Shown here piece by piece: positions 11,040 through 21,625 of a DNA stretch of 64,000 nucleotides (positions within the stretch are counted from its first letter, which is position 1; the number at the start of each line of letters is the position of its first letter). Origin of the DNA: Lathyrus oleraceus (Eukaryota > Streptophyta > Magnoliopsida > Fabales > Fabaceae); contig NC_066583.1 in assembly GCF_024323335.1 (NCBI RefSeq), positions 366,541,877 through 366,605,876 on the forward strand, read 5' to 3'. A model generated the notes under the pieces. That model worked only from the letters and a program-made list of their open reading frames with translations. It had not been told where the DNA came from and searched no databases. A program made the position numbers and the translations under genes.

Positions 11040-13970
11040 TTGAAGAAGGAGGTTATTGACGAAAAAGCGCCAATTGAATTGAAAGTGCTTCCCTCTACTT
11101 TGAAGTATGCATTCCTAGATGAGACCGAGGCAAAGCCGGTCATCATAAGCAACCTTTTGACAAATGAAGAAGAAGCCCGTCTAATCATTGTGCTAAAAAC
11201 AAATCAAGAAGCCATGGGTTGGACTCTTTCCGATCTAAAAGGAATTAGTCCATCCTATTGTATGCACAAGATTTTGATGGAAGAGGATTTCAAGCCGGTA
11301 GCTCAACCACAACGCCGCTTAAATCCTACCATGAAGGAGGTTGTTCGAAAGGAGGTTGTAAAGCTATTGGATGCGGGAATGATTTACCCGATCTCGGATA
11401 GTCCATGGGTTAGTCCCGTGCACGTTGTTCCGAAGAAGGGGGGGATTACCGTGATCCGGAATGACAAGGATGAATTGATCCCCACTAAAGTTGCAACGGG
11501 GTGGAGAATGTGTATTGATTATAGGCGGTTGAATACCGCGACTCGAAAGGACCATTTTCCACTCCCATTTATGGATCAAATGCTCGAAAGACTATCGGGC
11601 CAACAATACTATTGTTTTTTGGACGACTACTCCGGGTACAATCAAATTGCGGTTGACCCGGCCGATCATGAGAAGACGACCTTCACGTGTCCGTTTGGAG
11701 TGTTCGCATACCGAAAAATGCCCTTTGGGCTGTGCAATGCACCGGCGACTTTCCAACGATGTGTGCAAGCCATTTTTGCCGATCTGATAGAGAAAACAAT
11801 GGAAGTCTTCATGGATGACTTCTCGGTATTTGTTGGGTCTTTTAGTCAATGCTTGGCGAACTTGAAGACGGTGTTGGAGAGATGTGTGAAGACCAATTTG
11901 GTGCTTAATTGGGAGAAGTGTCACTTCATGGTGACCGAGGGGATCGTGCTAGGCCACAAAGTCTCTAGAAGGGGGCTTGAAGTGGATAGAGCTAAGGTTG
12001 AAGTGATAGAAAAATTACCTCCTCCGGTGAATGTGAAGGGCATCCGAAGCTTTTTGGGGCACGCCGGGTTCTACCGGCGCTTTATCAAGGACTTCTCAAA
12101 GGTGGCTAAGCCTTTGAGCAATTTGCTCGCTAAGGACCAGGTATTTCTCTTGACCGATGATTGTTTGCAAGCTTTCGAAACTTTAAAAGAAAAATTGGTT
12201 ACCGCTCCAATAATAGTCGCTCCCAATTGGAATGAAAATTTTGAACTAATGTGTGATGCGAGCGACTACGCAGTTGGAGCGGTACTTGGCCAAAGAAAAG
12301 ATAAAAATTTTCATGCGATACATTATGCAAGTAAGGTTCTTAACGAGGCTCAAATAAACTATGCCACCACGGAAAAAGAACTACTTGCAATAGTGTATGC
12401 GCTAGAAAAGTTTAGGTCTTATCTTATAGGGTCTAAAGTCGTAGTGTATACCGACCACGCGGCGATTAAATATCTGCTAACCAAACCGGATTCGAAGCAA
12501 AGGCTCATCCGTTGGATCCTCTTATTACAAGAATTTGATGTGGAAATAAAAGACAAGAAAGGGTCGGAAAACTTGGTAGCGGATCATTTATCCCGCTTAG
12601 TGAATGTGGAGGTTACCGCGTCTGAAAAAGAAATCCGGGAAGAATTTCCTGATGAAAAACTGTTTAAAGTTCAAGTTAGGCCGTGGTTTGCGGACTTTGC
12701 AAACCATAAGGCTAGTGGTTTTGTGCCTTCCGACCTAACTTCGAACCAAAAAAGGAAGTTCCTTTCGGATGCGAAGTATTATGTCTGGGATGACCCATAC
12801 TTGTTTAAGTTGGGTAGTGATAACCTATTAAGGAGATGCGTGACTGGCGATGAAGCGCAGAGCATCCTTTGGCATTGTCACAACTCGCCTTACGGCGGAC
12901 ATTATAATGGGGTTAGAACGGCCACTAAAATTCTTCAATCGGGATTTTATTGGCCCACTATTTTCAAAGACGCACATTCCCATGCGCAAAGTTGTGACAG
13001 TTGCCAAAGAAGCGGTGGGATAGGTAAGAGAGATGAGATGCCTCTCCAAAATATCCAAGAAGTGGAAGTATTTGATTGTTGGGGCATAGATTTCGTAGGA
13101 CCTTTCCCACCCTCTTATGGGAACGAGTACATGCTTGTCGCAGTCGATTATGTCTCTAAGTGGGTTGAGGCGATTGCCTCACCTCGGGCGGATGCCAAAA
13201 CGGTGATAAATTTTTTGAAGAAAAACATCTTTTCCCGTTTCGGAACCCCCCGAGTGTTGATAAGTGACGGAGGGTCACACTTTTGTAATGCACCTTTGGA
13301 AACTATTTTAAAACATTACGGTGTATCGCATAGGGTGACAACTCCGTATCACCCACAGGCTAACGGGCAAGCTGAGATCTCTAATCGTGAGATTAAGAGA
13401 ATCCTCGAAAAAACCGTGTCTAATTCAAAAAAGGAGTGGTCCCAAAAATTGGACGAAGCATTATGGGCCTACCGTACGGCCTTTAAAGCTCCAATTGGCC
13501 TAACTCCCTTTCAATTGGTATTTGGTAAAACTTGCCATTTGCCGGTTGAATTGGAGCACAAAGCCTTGTGGGCCCTAAAATTTTTAAATTTTGAGAATGA
13601 GTTGGCCGGTGACAAAAGAAAAGTGCAACTACTTGAGTTGGAAGAGATGTGCAATGCCGCATACCACTCAAGTTGGTTGTACAAGGAAAAGGCAAAAAAG
13701 TATCACGATAAGAAGCTCCGTAACAAAGAATTTGTGCCCGGACAATTGGTCCTATTGTTCAACTCCAGGTTGAAATTGTTTCCCGGGAAGTTGAAATCAA
13801 AATGGTCCGGGCCATTTCGGGTGAAAGAGGTGAAGGAGTACGGGGCTATTGTCATTGAAGACATAGACAAGAAAGATAGTTGGACCGTGAATGGCCAACG
13901 ATTGAAAGTTTATCTCGGCGGTCATGTGGATCGCGAGAGCTGTGCTTTGCCGCTTGATGCTCCTCTGTGA
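11040..13970 (+). CDS. Athila-like RT-RNase H-integrase (right copy)
   Basis: A 976-codon frame whose homologous reading resumes just before, at about 10972. RT is present with FMDD at 11808-11819. Note [11 protein letters not shown] where the left copy and most relatives have a Gly, which may be a harmful change. RNase H has [15 protein letters not shown] near 12250. Integrase has the HHCC finger, then D (GIDFVG, about 13088), D at 13266 and E at 13374 with D35E spacing. In contrast to the left copy, the RNase H to integrase join is open (CAA at 12672). The stop at 13968-13970 is a CGA-to-TGA change that removes a few C-terminal residues. Confidence 0.9.
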   Translation: MKKEVIDEKAPIELKVLPSTLKYAFLDETEAKPVIISNLLTNEEEARLIIVLKTNQEAMGWTLSDLKGISPSYCMHKILMEEDFKPVAQPQRRLNPTMKEVVRKEVVKLLDAGMIYPISDSPWVSPVHVVPKKGGITVIRNDKDELIPTKVATGWRMCIDYRRLNTATRKDHFPLPFMDQMLERLSGQQYYCFLDDYSGYNQIAVDPADHEKTTFTCPFGVFAYRKMPFGLCNAPATFQRCVQAIFADLIEKTMEVFMDDFSVFVGSFSQCLANLKTVLERCVKTNLVLNWEKCHFMVTEGIVLGHKVSRRGLEVDRAKVEVIEKLPPPVNVKGIRSFLGHAGFYRRFIKDFSKVAKPLSNLLAKDQVFLLTDDCLQAFETLKEKLVTAPIIVAPNWNENFELMCDASDYAVGAVLGQRKDKNFHAIHYASKVLNEAQINYATTEKELLAIVYALEKFRSYLIGSKVVVYTDHAAIKYLLTKPDSKQRLIRWILLLQEFDVEIKDKKGSENLVADHLSRLVNVEVTASEKEIREEFPDEKLFKVQVRPWFADFANHKASGFVPSDLTSNQKRKFLSDAKYYVWDDPYLFKLGSDNLLRRCVTGDEAQSILWHCHNSPYGGHYNGVRTATKILQSGFYWPTIFKDAHSHAQSCDSCQRSGGIGKRDEMPLQNIQEVEVFDCWGIDFVGPFPPSYGNEYMLVAVDYVSKWVEAIASPRADAKTVINFLKKNIFSRFGTPRVLISDGGSHFCNAPLETILKHYGVSHRVTTPYHPQANGQAEISNREIKRILEKTVSNSKKEWSQKLDEALWAYRTAFKAPIGLTPFQLVFGKTCHLPVELEHKALWALKFLNFENELAGDKRKVQLLELEEMCNAAYHSSWLYKEKAKKYHDKKLRNKEFVPGQLVLLFNSRLKLFPGKLKSKWSGPFRVKEVKEYGAIVIEDIDKKDSWTVNGQRLKVYLGGHVDRESCALPLDAPL

Positions 13971-14863
13971 GCATCGTACCGTCGAGCTTAGCCGACGTTA
14001 AACAAGCGCTAGTTGGGAGGCACCCCAACATTGTAAGTATTTACTGTTTTTTGTGTTGTGTTGTGTTGGGTTTCTTTGTGCTTAAACCATGTTGTATGAA
14101 CATGAATTGCTGTCTTTGAAAAGGCAATTGCTGTCATGCTCGCTTGCTGTTCGCTAGGCGAGGCAGTAGCGAGCTGATTCGCTAGCTGCTCGCTAGGCGA
14201 AGCAGCAACGAGCACTGCATGACAACACTTATTTAAAAACTCAGCAGGGGACTCATTTTTGCCCTAACACAACTTTGCTGTCTTGCAACCCTGCTGAGAA
14301 CATTTTTTACAGAGCTCTCCACAATCTCTCATTTGCATCTCTCTCACTAACACTCTCTTCCTACTCGGTCGATTGCAAATCCTACTCACTTCACATTTTC
14401 AACCTATCACTGTAACTAAGGTTTGCCATACTACATTTTCTTTATGCTGAACTCTATATTTCCAATTTGAATGTCAATTAGGATGAGTGTGGTATGGGAA
14501 ACTTTAGGTCTGCATGTGGTATTTAGGGTTTTGCAAATTCGGATTTTAGGTTTTAGAATTGGGGATTTTAGGTTTTGAATGCAAATATGTAATCCCCAAT
14601 AGCATAGAACAGTTATTTACTTGATAAATCATTAGGTTCTGATGTTGGAACCATTTGAGTATGGGTTTTGGGGGAGAATCTCTAAACATGCTGAAAAACC
14701 CCAAAACCCGTAAGGTTCGCTAGCACTCGCTAGGCGAACCTGGGGCGAGCGTTCGCTGCAACTTCGCTAGGCGAAGCAGCAGCGAGCATGTCAGTCTTTT
14801 GAATATTACTTTTATGTCTAATCTGTTTGTTTGGTGTGTGTTGTTTCCTCTCATATTTTGCAG
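13971..14863 (+). other. pol to env-ORF spacer with micro-palindromes and splice acceptor
   Basis: Non-coding. TCGCTAGGCGA motifs lie at 14151, 14190, 14727 and 14764. The last 23 bases are a pyrimidine-rich tract ending tattttgcag, flush with the ATG at 14864: a predicted 3' splice site. Confidence 0.6.
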
Positions 14864-16099
14864 ATGGAGTCAAGGTCTGGAGCGTCTAAGAAAAGAAAGG
14901 GAGCGGCTACTTCCCGGACTGTGCCTATCCAATTCGATACCGACAAGTTTGTCGGTCCAAAACAGGCTGCAAGGTACATCGCTCTGGAGAAGCGGAAAAT
15001 TCTTCCAGAGAAGCGATTCCTAATCAACCCACAGGGCACGAACAGAAATTTTGCCGGGTTGATTGACGCGAAGAAATGGGATCGGTTGATTAATCCTTTG
15101 GAACATTATGACATAGCAACAGTGCGGGAATTTTATGCTAACGCACTGCCCGATGACGACGAGCCCTTTACTTGGGTATCTAAAGTGGCCGGGCGTCCAG
15201 TAGCATTTGATCGGGATGCCATCAACCGAGTCCTTGGGGAACCGCTCCAGCTGGGAGCTGAAGAGAGGGACACATACCATACAGATTTACGGCTTCACCG
15301 TGATGTTCCAGCCATTAGTGCCGCCCTGCTATTAAGTGGGAAATCTGTTGAGCTGAACCCATCTGGGGTTCCAATGAGGTATCACAGGGAGGACATGACT
15401 CCCATGGCTCAACTGATACTGCTTTTGGTTCTGACCAACATACAGCCGAAGTCCCACACCTCTACAGTGCCGATCCCAGTGGCACATTTGGTCCATTCTA
15501 TCCTCACCAACGTCCAGATCGATGTGGCGAGGATCATCGCCAATGAGCTTAAGTCCGTGATAGAGAGCGGGCTAAAGTCGGGGGCTCGTGTAAATTGTCC
15601 CCTAGCTTTCCCGTGCTTGATCATGAGTTTGTGCATTCAGGCAAGGGTGAGACTTCCGTCTCGGGGTCAGGTAAGGATCCCGCCACCTATCGATGACCGG
15701 TATGTGGCCAAATATTGTAGAGCGAAGAATGCTAGAGGCAGTGCTGCTACAGAGAGTACCAGGGCTTCTGATGGTCCTGGTACTTCTACTCCTGGACTAG
15801 ATCCCTACCTCCGAGCTGTGTGCGATTATAGTTTTGAATGGATGGCGGCATTCCAAAGAGCCATGATAGATATGCACGACTCTTTGCAGCGGTTACAGCT
15901 GCAGGGAAGTGGTGCTCATGCTTTGATGACGCGTGAGCAGTTTCTGCTTAACGCCAACTGGCCTGTGGACAGGCCTGTCTATGGTGAGGGGGCGGGCGCT
16001 TCAGGTGCTGCAGCTGATGATGATGATGATGATGTTGATGATGAGGCTACCGGTTCTGAAGCCGGTAGCGAGGAGGATTCTGAGCCCTTAGAGGGTTGA
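14864..16099 (+). CDS. env-position ORF, plant-transposon-type protein (right copy)
   Basis: 411 codons, the same length as its mirror at 1351-2586 and differing by only a handful of residues. The ATG at 14864 follows directly after the predicted acceptor. It has the basic KKRKG start, a conserved central block, RVRLPSRGQVRIPPP near residue 280, and an acidic tail (DDDDDDVDDEATGSEAGSEED). No membrane segment is visible. That both arms keep this ORF open while gag-pol is broken in both could reflect chance or its shorter length. Confidence 0.75.
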   Translation: MESRSGASKKRKGAATSRTVPIQFDTDKFVGPKQAARYIALEKRKILPEKRFLINPQGTNRNFAGLIDAKKWDRLINPLEHYDIATVREFYANALPDDDEPFTWVSKVAGRPVAFDRDAINRVLGEPLQLGAEERDTYHTDLRLHRDVPAISAALLLSGKSVELNPSGVPMRYHREDMTPMAQLILLLVLTNIQPKSHTSTVPIPVAHLVHSILTNVQIDVARIIANELKSVIESGLKSGARVNCPLAFPCLIMSLCIQARVRLPSRGQVRIPPPIDDRYVAKYCRAKNARGSAATESTRASDGPGTSTPGLDPYLRAVCDYSFEWMAAFQRAMIDMHDSLQRLQLQGSGAHALMTREQFLLNANWPVDRPVYGEGAGASGAAADDDDDDVDDEATGSEAGSEEDSEPLEG

Positions 16100-17558
16100 G
16101 TTTTTGTATTTTTCATTTTTATGTTTATTTCTTTTGTAGTTTCGGATTCTGTATTTTGTACTGTTGGGGTGTTTTGTCCCCCATGAACAATTTAAATTTT
16201 CAGTAATGTTATTTATTTATGTTTTTAATTTTGTTTGTTTAATAAATTTTTGGTTGATTAAGTGGCAAACCTTCTAGATTGGTTGCTCCTCAAAGAAGTA
16301 CCCAATGAAGGTGCATCCGAGCTTGGATGGCAATGATAAGAATAAACAAGTGAATGAGGCTAAGGTACATGGTTACCTTCGGCTAGAATGATAGAATGCA
16401 TTAGGAACTTTATTCTTTTTGGTAAATTGAATATTGTCTTTTTGTAACATGATTGAATGAATGTTTCATCTAGAACTTTAAACCACAAATTGTGAGGAAA
16501 CCTCCATTGTACACTTAAATGCTGGATTCTAATAACTTTTGTTGATTCATTGGATTCATGCTTTGTCTTTTATTATTGTGAATATGTGGAAGCAATTAGA
16601 AATGATCAAGGCACTTGTTTTTTATCGAGCACAACTACATCCAAAAACAACTTACCTGTGAGCAGAGAGAGTATTTGTTAACCCCTTTGAGCTTAAACAC
16701 TTGAATCTCAGCTTGAAATAAAGCGAGATTTCAAAAATCTTTTTGTTACAACCCGGAAAATCTTGATTATTGTTCTTTTGCCGTAAAAAGTTAAGAGCAT
16801 TCACTTAGGGTGAGTAAGAAATAAGTTGGGGAGAATTGGTAAGTACCACAACTCTTGAAAATAAAAATGAAAAACCAAGCAAGCATTGAAAATGAAAATA
16901 TAGAAAAGAAACATCTGTTTTGTAAATATGATGTGAAAGAAAAGAACAAAAATAAAAAGAATGAAAATGAATGCTTGTTTGGAAGAAAAATAGTGAAAAA
17001 AAAATTGAGTTGTGGAATATGAGTTGTGAAGGTTTCAAATAAGAAACAAATGAAACAAAGTCGAGATGTGTGAATAATACTGTGAATGTCTCTTTTGCAT
17101 CGGCACTTTCGTTTCAATGGCCTTAGAAATGACCCTTGTTTGTTAACCTAACCAAGCTTCAACCGAAAAGCCCTTAGTGATCTTTATGCTTCCACAGTAC
17201 CATTTTTAATTGTTAGACATTGTATGAATCTATTTGATTTCTTCATTGTTTGTTAGAGAGTGAGATTATTCCCGCGGTTGCAAACGCGAAAATTCTTCAT
17301 TCCTTATTCGAAGAGGAGAAATAGGGTGATTCATTCAGAATAATATTTTTGTAGATAGATAAATATTTTGCATTGCTATTAAGTTTTAGTTCTTGTGTAT
17401 TATTGTATTCGAACCATTGGAAACTTGTATAGGCTGATTTCGCTTGCGTTTGAGCCGTTTATCCAACTTCGGAGAAACCTTTTTCTTAAAGAAAATCCTC
17501 TTGTCCTTCAAGAGGCATACTTTGCTTGAGGACAAGCAAGAATCTAGTTGGGGAGAGT
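16100..17558 (+). other. 3' untranslated region and polypurine tract (right copy)
   Basis: A/T-rich untranslated sequence mirroring 1-1350. It ends with the segment tttgcttgaggacaagcaag (17521-17540), which recurs before the 3' LTR in many Athila-type elements, followed by the polypurine tract gttggggagagt (17548-17558), the plus-strand primer site, directly before TGTTAG of the LTR. Confidence 0.8.
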
Positions 17559-17795
17559 TGTTAGATACCCAAAAGTGCTTATTTGAGTTATCAATTAAGG
17601 GTATTTTTCACTCTATTTCCTTGCTCTTTTGTCAAAACCACCTTTGTTCTAACATGAAATGCAATACATTGATAAACGATCTTGGTACCTTTGATTTGTG
17701 TGTTATTGTGCAGATAGAAGGCATGAAACAATAGAAAATGAAAGACACAAGAAGTTGGCAAAGGAACCAAAGAGAATTTGCATTCATCAGCTTGC

Positions 17796-18159
17796 TCGCT
17801 AGGCGAGAGCTGAAGCGAAGGCCTCGCTAGGCGAGTTTCCAGCGAAAAGCTCCAGTAAAATGCCAATAAATTCGCCAGGCGAGATCCTAGCGAAGGTGGT
17901 AGCGAGTTCGTTCAGTTTTGGTGAAAAGCGCAGCCAGCACTCTCTCGCTAGGCGAGGCTCTAGCGAGTCCCCAGCGAGCATTCCAGTAGCAAAACCTCTC
18001 AACCTCGCTGGGGCGAAGGTTGGAGCGTGTCCTTCGCTAGGCGAAGGTTTGTTCGCTAGGCGAACATGACAGTTCAACATACCCTGTTTCTCTGGGCACA
18101 GGTGCCTTGTGTGCCACAATTAGACCCTCGCTAGGCGAGCCTTTCTGCTCGCCTAACGA
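17796..18159. repeat. cluster of TCGC-TAG-GCGA micro-palindromes in the LTR
   Basis: Nine copies or near copies at 17796, 17824, 17872 (TCGCCAGGCGA), 17944, 18005 (TCGCTGGGGCGA), 18034, 18053, 18128 and 18149 (TCGCCTAACGA). Each is a 4 bp inverted repeat around a 3-base core, and neighbours often extend the arms by one base (C/G or T/A). Several are followed by catgacag. The mirror cluster is at 19947-20310. Confidence 0.85.
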
Positions 18160-18181
18160 GCATGACAGCCCAGTACTACTC

Positions 18182-18188
18182 TATAAGT
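18182..18188 (+). promoter_or_regulatory. predicted TATA box of the LTR promoter
   Basis: ctctataagtagc lies just after the palindrome cluster and about 620 bases into the LTR, a usual place for the U3/R promoter. The mirror copy is at 19918-19924 on the minus strand. Confidence 0.5.
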
Positions 18189-19034
18189 AGCAGGTGCCAC
18201 TTTTGAGTGCCATACCTAGTTTTTACAGTATTTTTCCACTTTTGTACTTTCTTAGAGATATTTTCCAGCATTGTTCTTAGGATCTTTTATGCCCTAGATT
18301 TCATTTCTCTTCATCTTGTAACAATCTTCTACAAAAAGAAGGTGGATTCCCATCCAATATCGATTATCCGACTTGGATGTTGATCAACCTTCTTCCGAAA
18401 CTTGCCGACCAAGCTACCATGAAAATGAGTAGCTAAGTCCTCCATTTGTCAAGGTTAGATGTAGGTGATTACTAGCTTTGTGTGTAAATATAAGGATCTT
18501 CATGTGTAAACTCTTTAATGGTGAATATATGATGAAAACTTTGTTTCTATTTAAAACTCTTTGTATTGGTTTATGATCGAGAGATGTTTACCAACTCTTG
18601 ACCTAGGTTTTCATCCAATCTTGTTTGTTAGCTAGAGATAGTAATGAATGATTTTGTTCACTATAAGGTTGAACCAAAAAGTTGTCATTTTGATAGATTG
18701 TGTTCGAGAGAAACAATGGATCAAAATGGGAAAACTCACAATGTGTGTTCGAGAGAAACATATTGGGAGGACTTTGTGAAATGATTTATCATCTAAAGGA
18801 GTTTATAAGATTGTTGACCGAACAAATACATGCAAAGTGATCATCGAACCCTAACTTTGGCAATATTTCTCATTTATTCAAACCATAACTTTTACCGCAA
18901 TTTATTACCTTTTTATGCAAGATAACGTGACAACCAACCAAAACCTTATTGTTACATTGAGTTAGAATTAATACAACCATCGAACGGCGGTGATATCTTA
19001 CAATCCCTGTGGATACGATAACAAAAACCCAACA

Positions 19035-19071
19035 CGTAAATTTACACCACCATTCATACCAAACATGGAGG
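19035..19071. other. 37 bp spacer between inverted LTRs, holding a gag-start scrap
   Basis: Bases 19045-19070 (beginning caccaccattcataccaaa, ending atggag) are identical to the minus-strand gag start at 8838-8813. So a plus-oriented LTR is followed by a plus-oriented gag start, with no PBS between, and then by an LTR in reverse. Confidence 0.85.
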
Positions 19072-20547
19072 TGTTGGGTTTTTGTTATCGTATCCACAGG
19101 GATTGTAAGATATCACCGCCGTTCGATGGTTGTATTAATTCTAACTCAATGTAACAATAAGGTTTTGGTTGGTTGTCACGTTATCTTGCATAAAAAGGTA
19201 ATAAATTGCGGTAAAAGTTATGGTTTGAATAAATGAGAAATATTGCCAAAGTTAGGGTTCGATGATCACTTTGCATGTATTTGTTCGGTCAACAATCTTA
19301 TAAACTCCTTTAGATGATAAATCATTTCACAAAGTCCTCCCAATATGTTTCTCTCGAACACACATTGTGAGTTTTCCCATTTTGATCCACTGTTTCTCTC
19401 GAACACAATCTATCAAAATGACAACTTTTTGGTTCAACCTTATAGTGAACAAAATCATTCATTACTATCTCTAGCTAACAAACAAGATTGGATGAAAACC
19501 TAGGTCAAGAGTTGGTAAACATCTCTCGATCATAAACCAATACAAAGAGTTTTAAATAGAAACAAAGTTTTCATCATATATTCACCATTAAAGAGTTTAC
19601 ACATGAAGATCCTTACATTTACACACAAAGCTAGTAATCACCTACATCTAACCTTGACAAATGGAGGACTTAGCTACTCATTTTCATGGTAGCTTGGTCG
19701 GCAAGTTTCGGAAGAAGGTTGATCAACATCCAAGTCGGATAATCGATATTGGATGGGAATCCACCTTCTTTTTGTAGAAGATGGTTACAAGATGAAGAGA
19801 AATGAAATCTAGGGCATAAAAGATCCTAAGAACAATGCTGGAAAATATCTCTAAGAAAGTACAAAAGTGAAAAAATGCTGTAAAAACTAGGTATGGAACT
19901 CAAAAGTGGCACCTGCTACTTATAGAGTAGTACTGGGCTGTCATGCTCGCTAGGCGAGCAGAAAGGCTCGCCTAGCGAGGGTCTAATTGTGGCACACAAG
20001 GCACCTGTGCCCAGAGAAACAGGGTCTGTCGAACTGTCAGGTTCGCCTAGCGAACAAACCTTCGCCTAGCGAAGGACACGCTCCAACCTTCGCCCCAGCG
20101 AGGTTGAGAGGTTTTGCTACTGGAATGCTCGCTGGGGACTCGCTAGAGCCTCGCCTAGCGAGAGAGTGCTGGCTGCGCTTTTCACCAAAACTGAACGAAC
20201 TCGCTACCACCTTCGCTAGGATCTCGCCTGGCGAATTTATTGGCATTTTACTGGAGCTTTTCGCTGGAAACTCGCCTAGCGAGGCCTTCGCTTCAGCTCT
20301 CGCCTAGCGAGCAAGCTGATGAATGCAAATTCTCTTTGGTTCCTTTGCCAACTTCTTGTGTCTTTCATTTTCTATTGTTTCATGCCTTCTACCTGCACAA
20401 TAACACACAAATCAAAGGTACCAAGATCGTTTATCAATGTATTGCATTTCATGTTAGAACAAAGGTGGTTTTGACAAAAGAGCAAGGAAATAGAGTGAAA
20501 AATACCCTTAATTGATAACTCAAATAAGCACTTTTGGGTATCTAACA
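19072..20547 (-). repeat. inverted second copy of the Athila-like LTR
   Basis: 1476 bp, the reverse complement of 17559-19034 (positions sum to 38106), with few substitutions and no large indel. Its U3 end (TGTTAG on the minus strand) abuts a foreign RT coding sequence at 20548, so this end looks like a real insertion boundary. The next 5 bases are cctgc. The other boundary is not in the window, so no target duplication can be checked. Confidence 0.9.
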
Positions 20548-21625
20548 CCTGCACACCAAAAGCACATTTAAGTGGGTTCATTTTCAAACCAAACTTCCTC
20601 ATCCTTTCAAAGGATTGTCGAAGATGATCTATATGACTTTTCCCTGAAACAGACTTAATCACAATATCATCAATATACACTTGCATGAAAGTCTCAATAA
20701 AGTCGTGAAAAATGGAATTCATAGCACGTTGGTAAGTTGCTCCAGCGTTCTTTAAACCAAAAGGCATTACTACCCATTCGTACGTTCCTATTGCTCCAGG
20801 ACAACGGAAATCCGTTTTAGGAACATCTTCTTCAGCGATAAAAATTTGGTTATAGCCAGAGTATCCGTCTAACATACTTAAGTACTCATGGCCTGCTGCG
20901 GAATCTATAAGCATTTCTGCCACTGGCATAGGATATTCATCCTTTGGGGTAGCCGAATTTAAGTCTCGAAAATCGATGCATACCCTAAGTTTACCATTTT
21001 TCTTAATTAATGGAACAATATTTGCAATCCATTCGACATACCTGGTTGTGCGGATGAACTTGCATTTTAGAAGTCTTTCGACCTCTTCTTTTATTTTCGA
21101 CAGGATTTCTGGTGCGAAGCGTCTCGGAGTCTGCTTTACTGGCTTCTTTCCTTCCATTATCGGCAACTGCATTTCGACCAAACTTCTGTCGAGACCAGGC
21201 ATCTCGTCATAATCCCATGCGAAACAGTCTTTGAACTCTTTCAGTAACTGGACTATTTCGACCTTGAACTGGGGGTCCATTTTTGCGCTTATGTAGGTTG
21301 GTCTATTTTCTGCCCCCACTCCTAAGTTTATTTCTTCTAATGGATCCTGCGCCACCATCTTCTCGTTAGTTGACACTGGATCTTTTTCGAACCCTAGAGG
21401 TTCGTCGTCATAAATGGCGTCAAGCTTTTGGTGTTGCCATTCGCCCATTTGGTTGTTATCATGATCTTCTGCAACGTCTCTTTGGGGACATTGTTTGTCG
21501 GAATTTTCTTTGTTGGCTTCGACAGCCATGTATTTTACTTCAGCCTCAAGGGCCTCTTTGAGTTTGTTTTCGGCTATGTAAGCCGTAATTTTTTCGAGCG
21601 CTGATTCTTTACTCGTCATCGTCAA
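20548..21625 (-). pseudogene. Tat-like reverse transcriptase, 3'-truncated
   Basis: Starts near MTSKESALEKITAYIAENK (first ATG at 21619; the open frame begins at 21625) and overlaps the protease frame by 17 bases in another register, so a frameshift lies between them. RT motifs in order: RVCIDFRDLNSATPKDEYPMP, LDGYSGYNQI, VVMPFGLKNAGATYQR and catalytic YIDD near 20670. It breaks after FGVQ at the LTR junction at 20548; the frame reads on into the LTR by chance to 20372. Without the thumb, RNase H or integrase it cannot work. Confidence 0.85.

Larger units (their letters stand above)
8846..17448. repeat. right arm of the giant inverted repeat
   Basis: Reverse complement of 1-8606 with sparse substitutions and few tiny indels. 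It continues rightward into unpaired sequence only because its partner lies left of position 1. Confidence 0.95.
8846..19034 (+). mobile_element. Athila-like element, right (plus-strand) copy with 3' LTR
   Basis: Starts inside gag at the fold-back junction. It runs through gag, protease, RT, RNase H, integrase (stop 13970), the env-position ORF (14864-16099), untranslated sequence, a polypurine tract and a 1476 bp LTR (17559-19034). It has no 5' LTR, PBS or gag start at its left end. Lesions differ from the left copy: two Gln-to-stop changes (9724, about 9799), a 1 bp deletion near 10970 and an Arg-to-stop change at 13968. Confidence 0.88.
17559..19034 (+). repeat. 3' LTR of the right Athila-like copy
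   Basis: 1476 bp, from TGTTAGATACCC to AAAACCCAACA, with matching TGTT/AACA ends, preceded by a polypurine tract. It has a TATA-type box at 18182 and a cluster of short palindromes upstream of that box. Near the U5 end it carries the phrase aatccctgtggatacg, resembling the conserved end of other Athila LTRs. The same LTR follows in reverse at 19072-20547. Confidence 0.9.

Noticed and set aside
14864..16099. True envelope glycoprotein
   Set aside because: No signal peptide, no transmembrane helix and no cleavage site; only the position resembles env.
1..17448. Palindrome as a pure sequencing or assembly artefact
   Set aside because: Arms carry different substitutions, different nonsense codons and different small deletions, and a unique 239 bp loop separates them. 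An artefact would give near-identical arms. Read-level confirmation is still needed.
18870..19236. Pair of 75-codon ORFs across the LTR centre
   Set aside because: They are the same U5 sequence read from both inverted LTRs; no coding signature.
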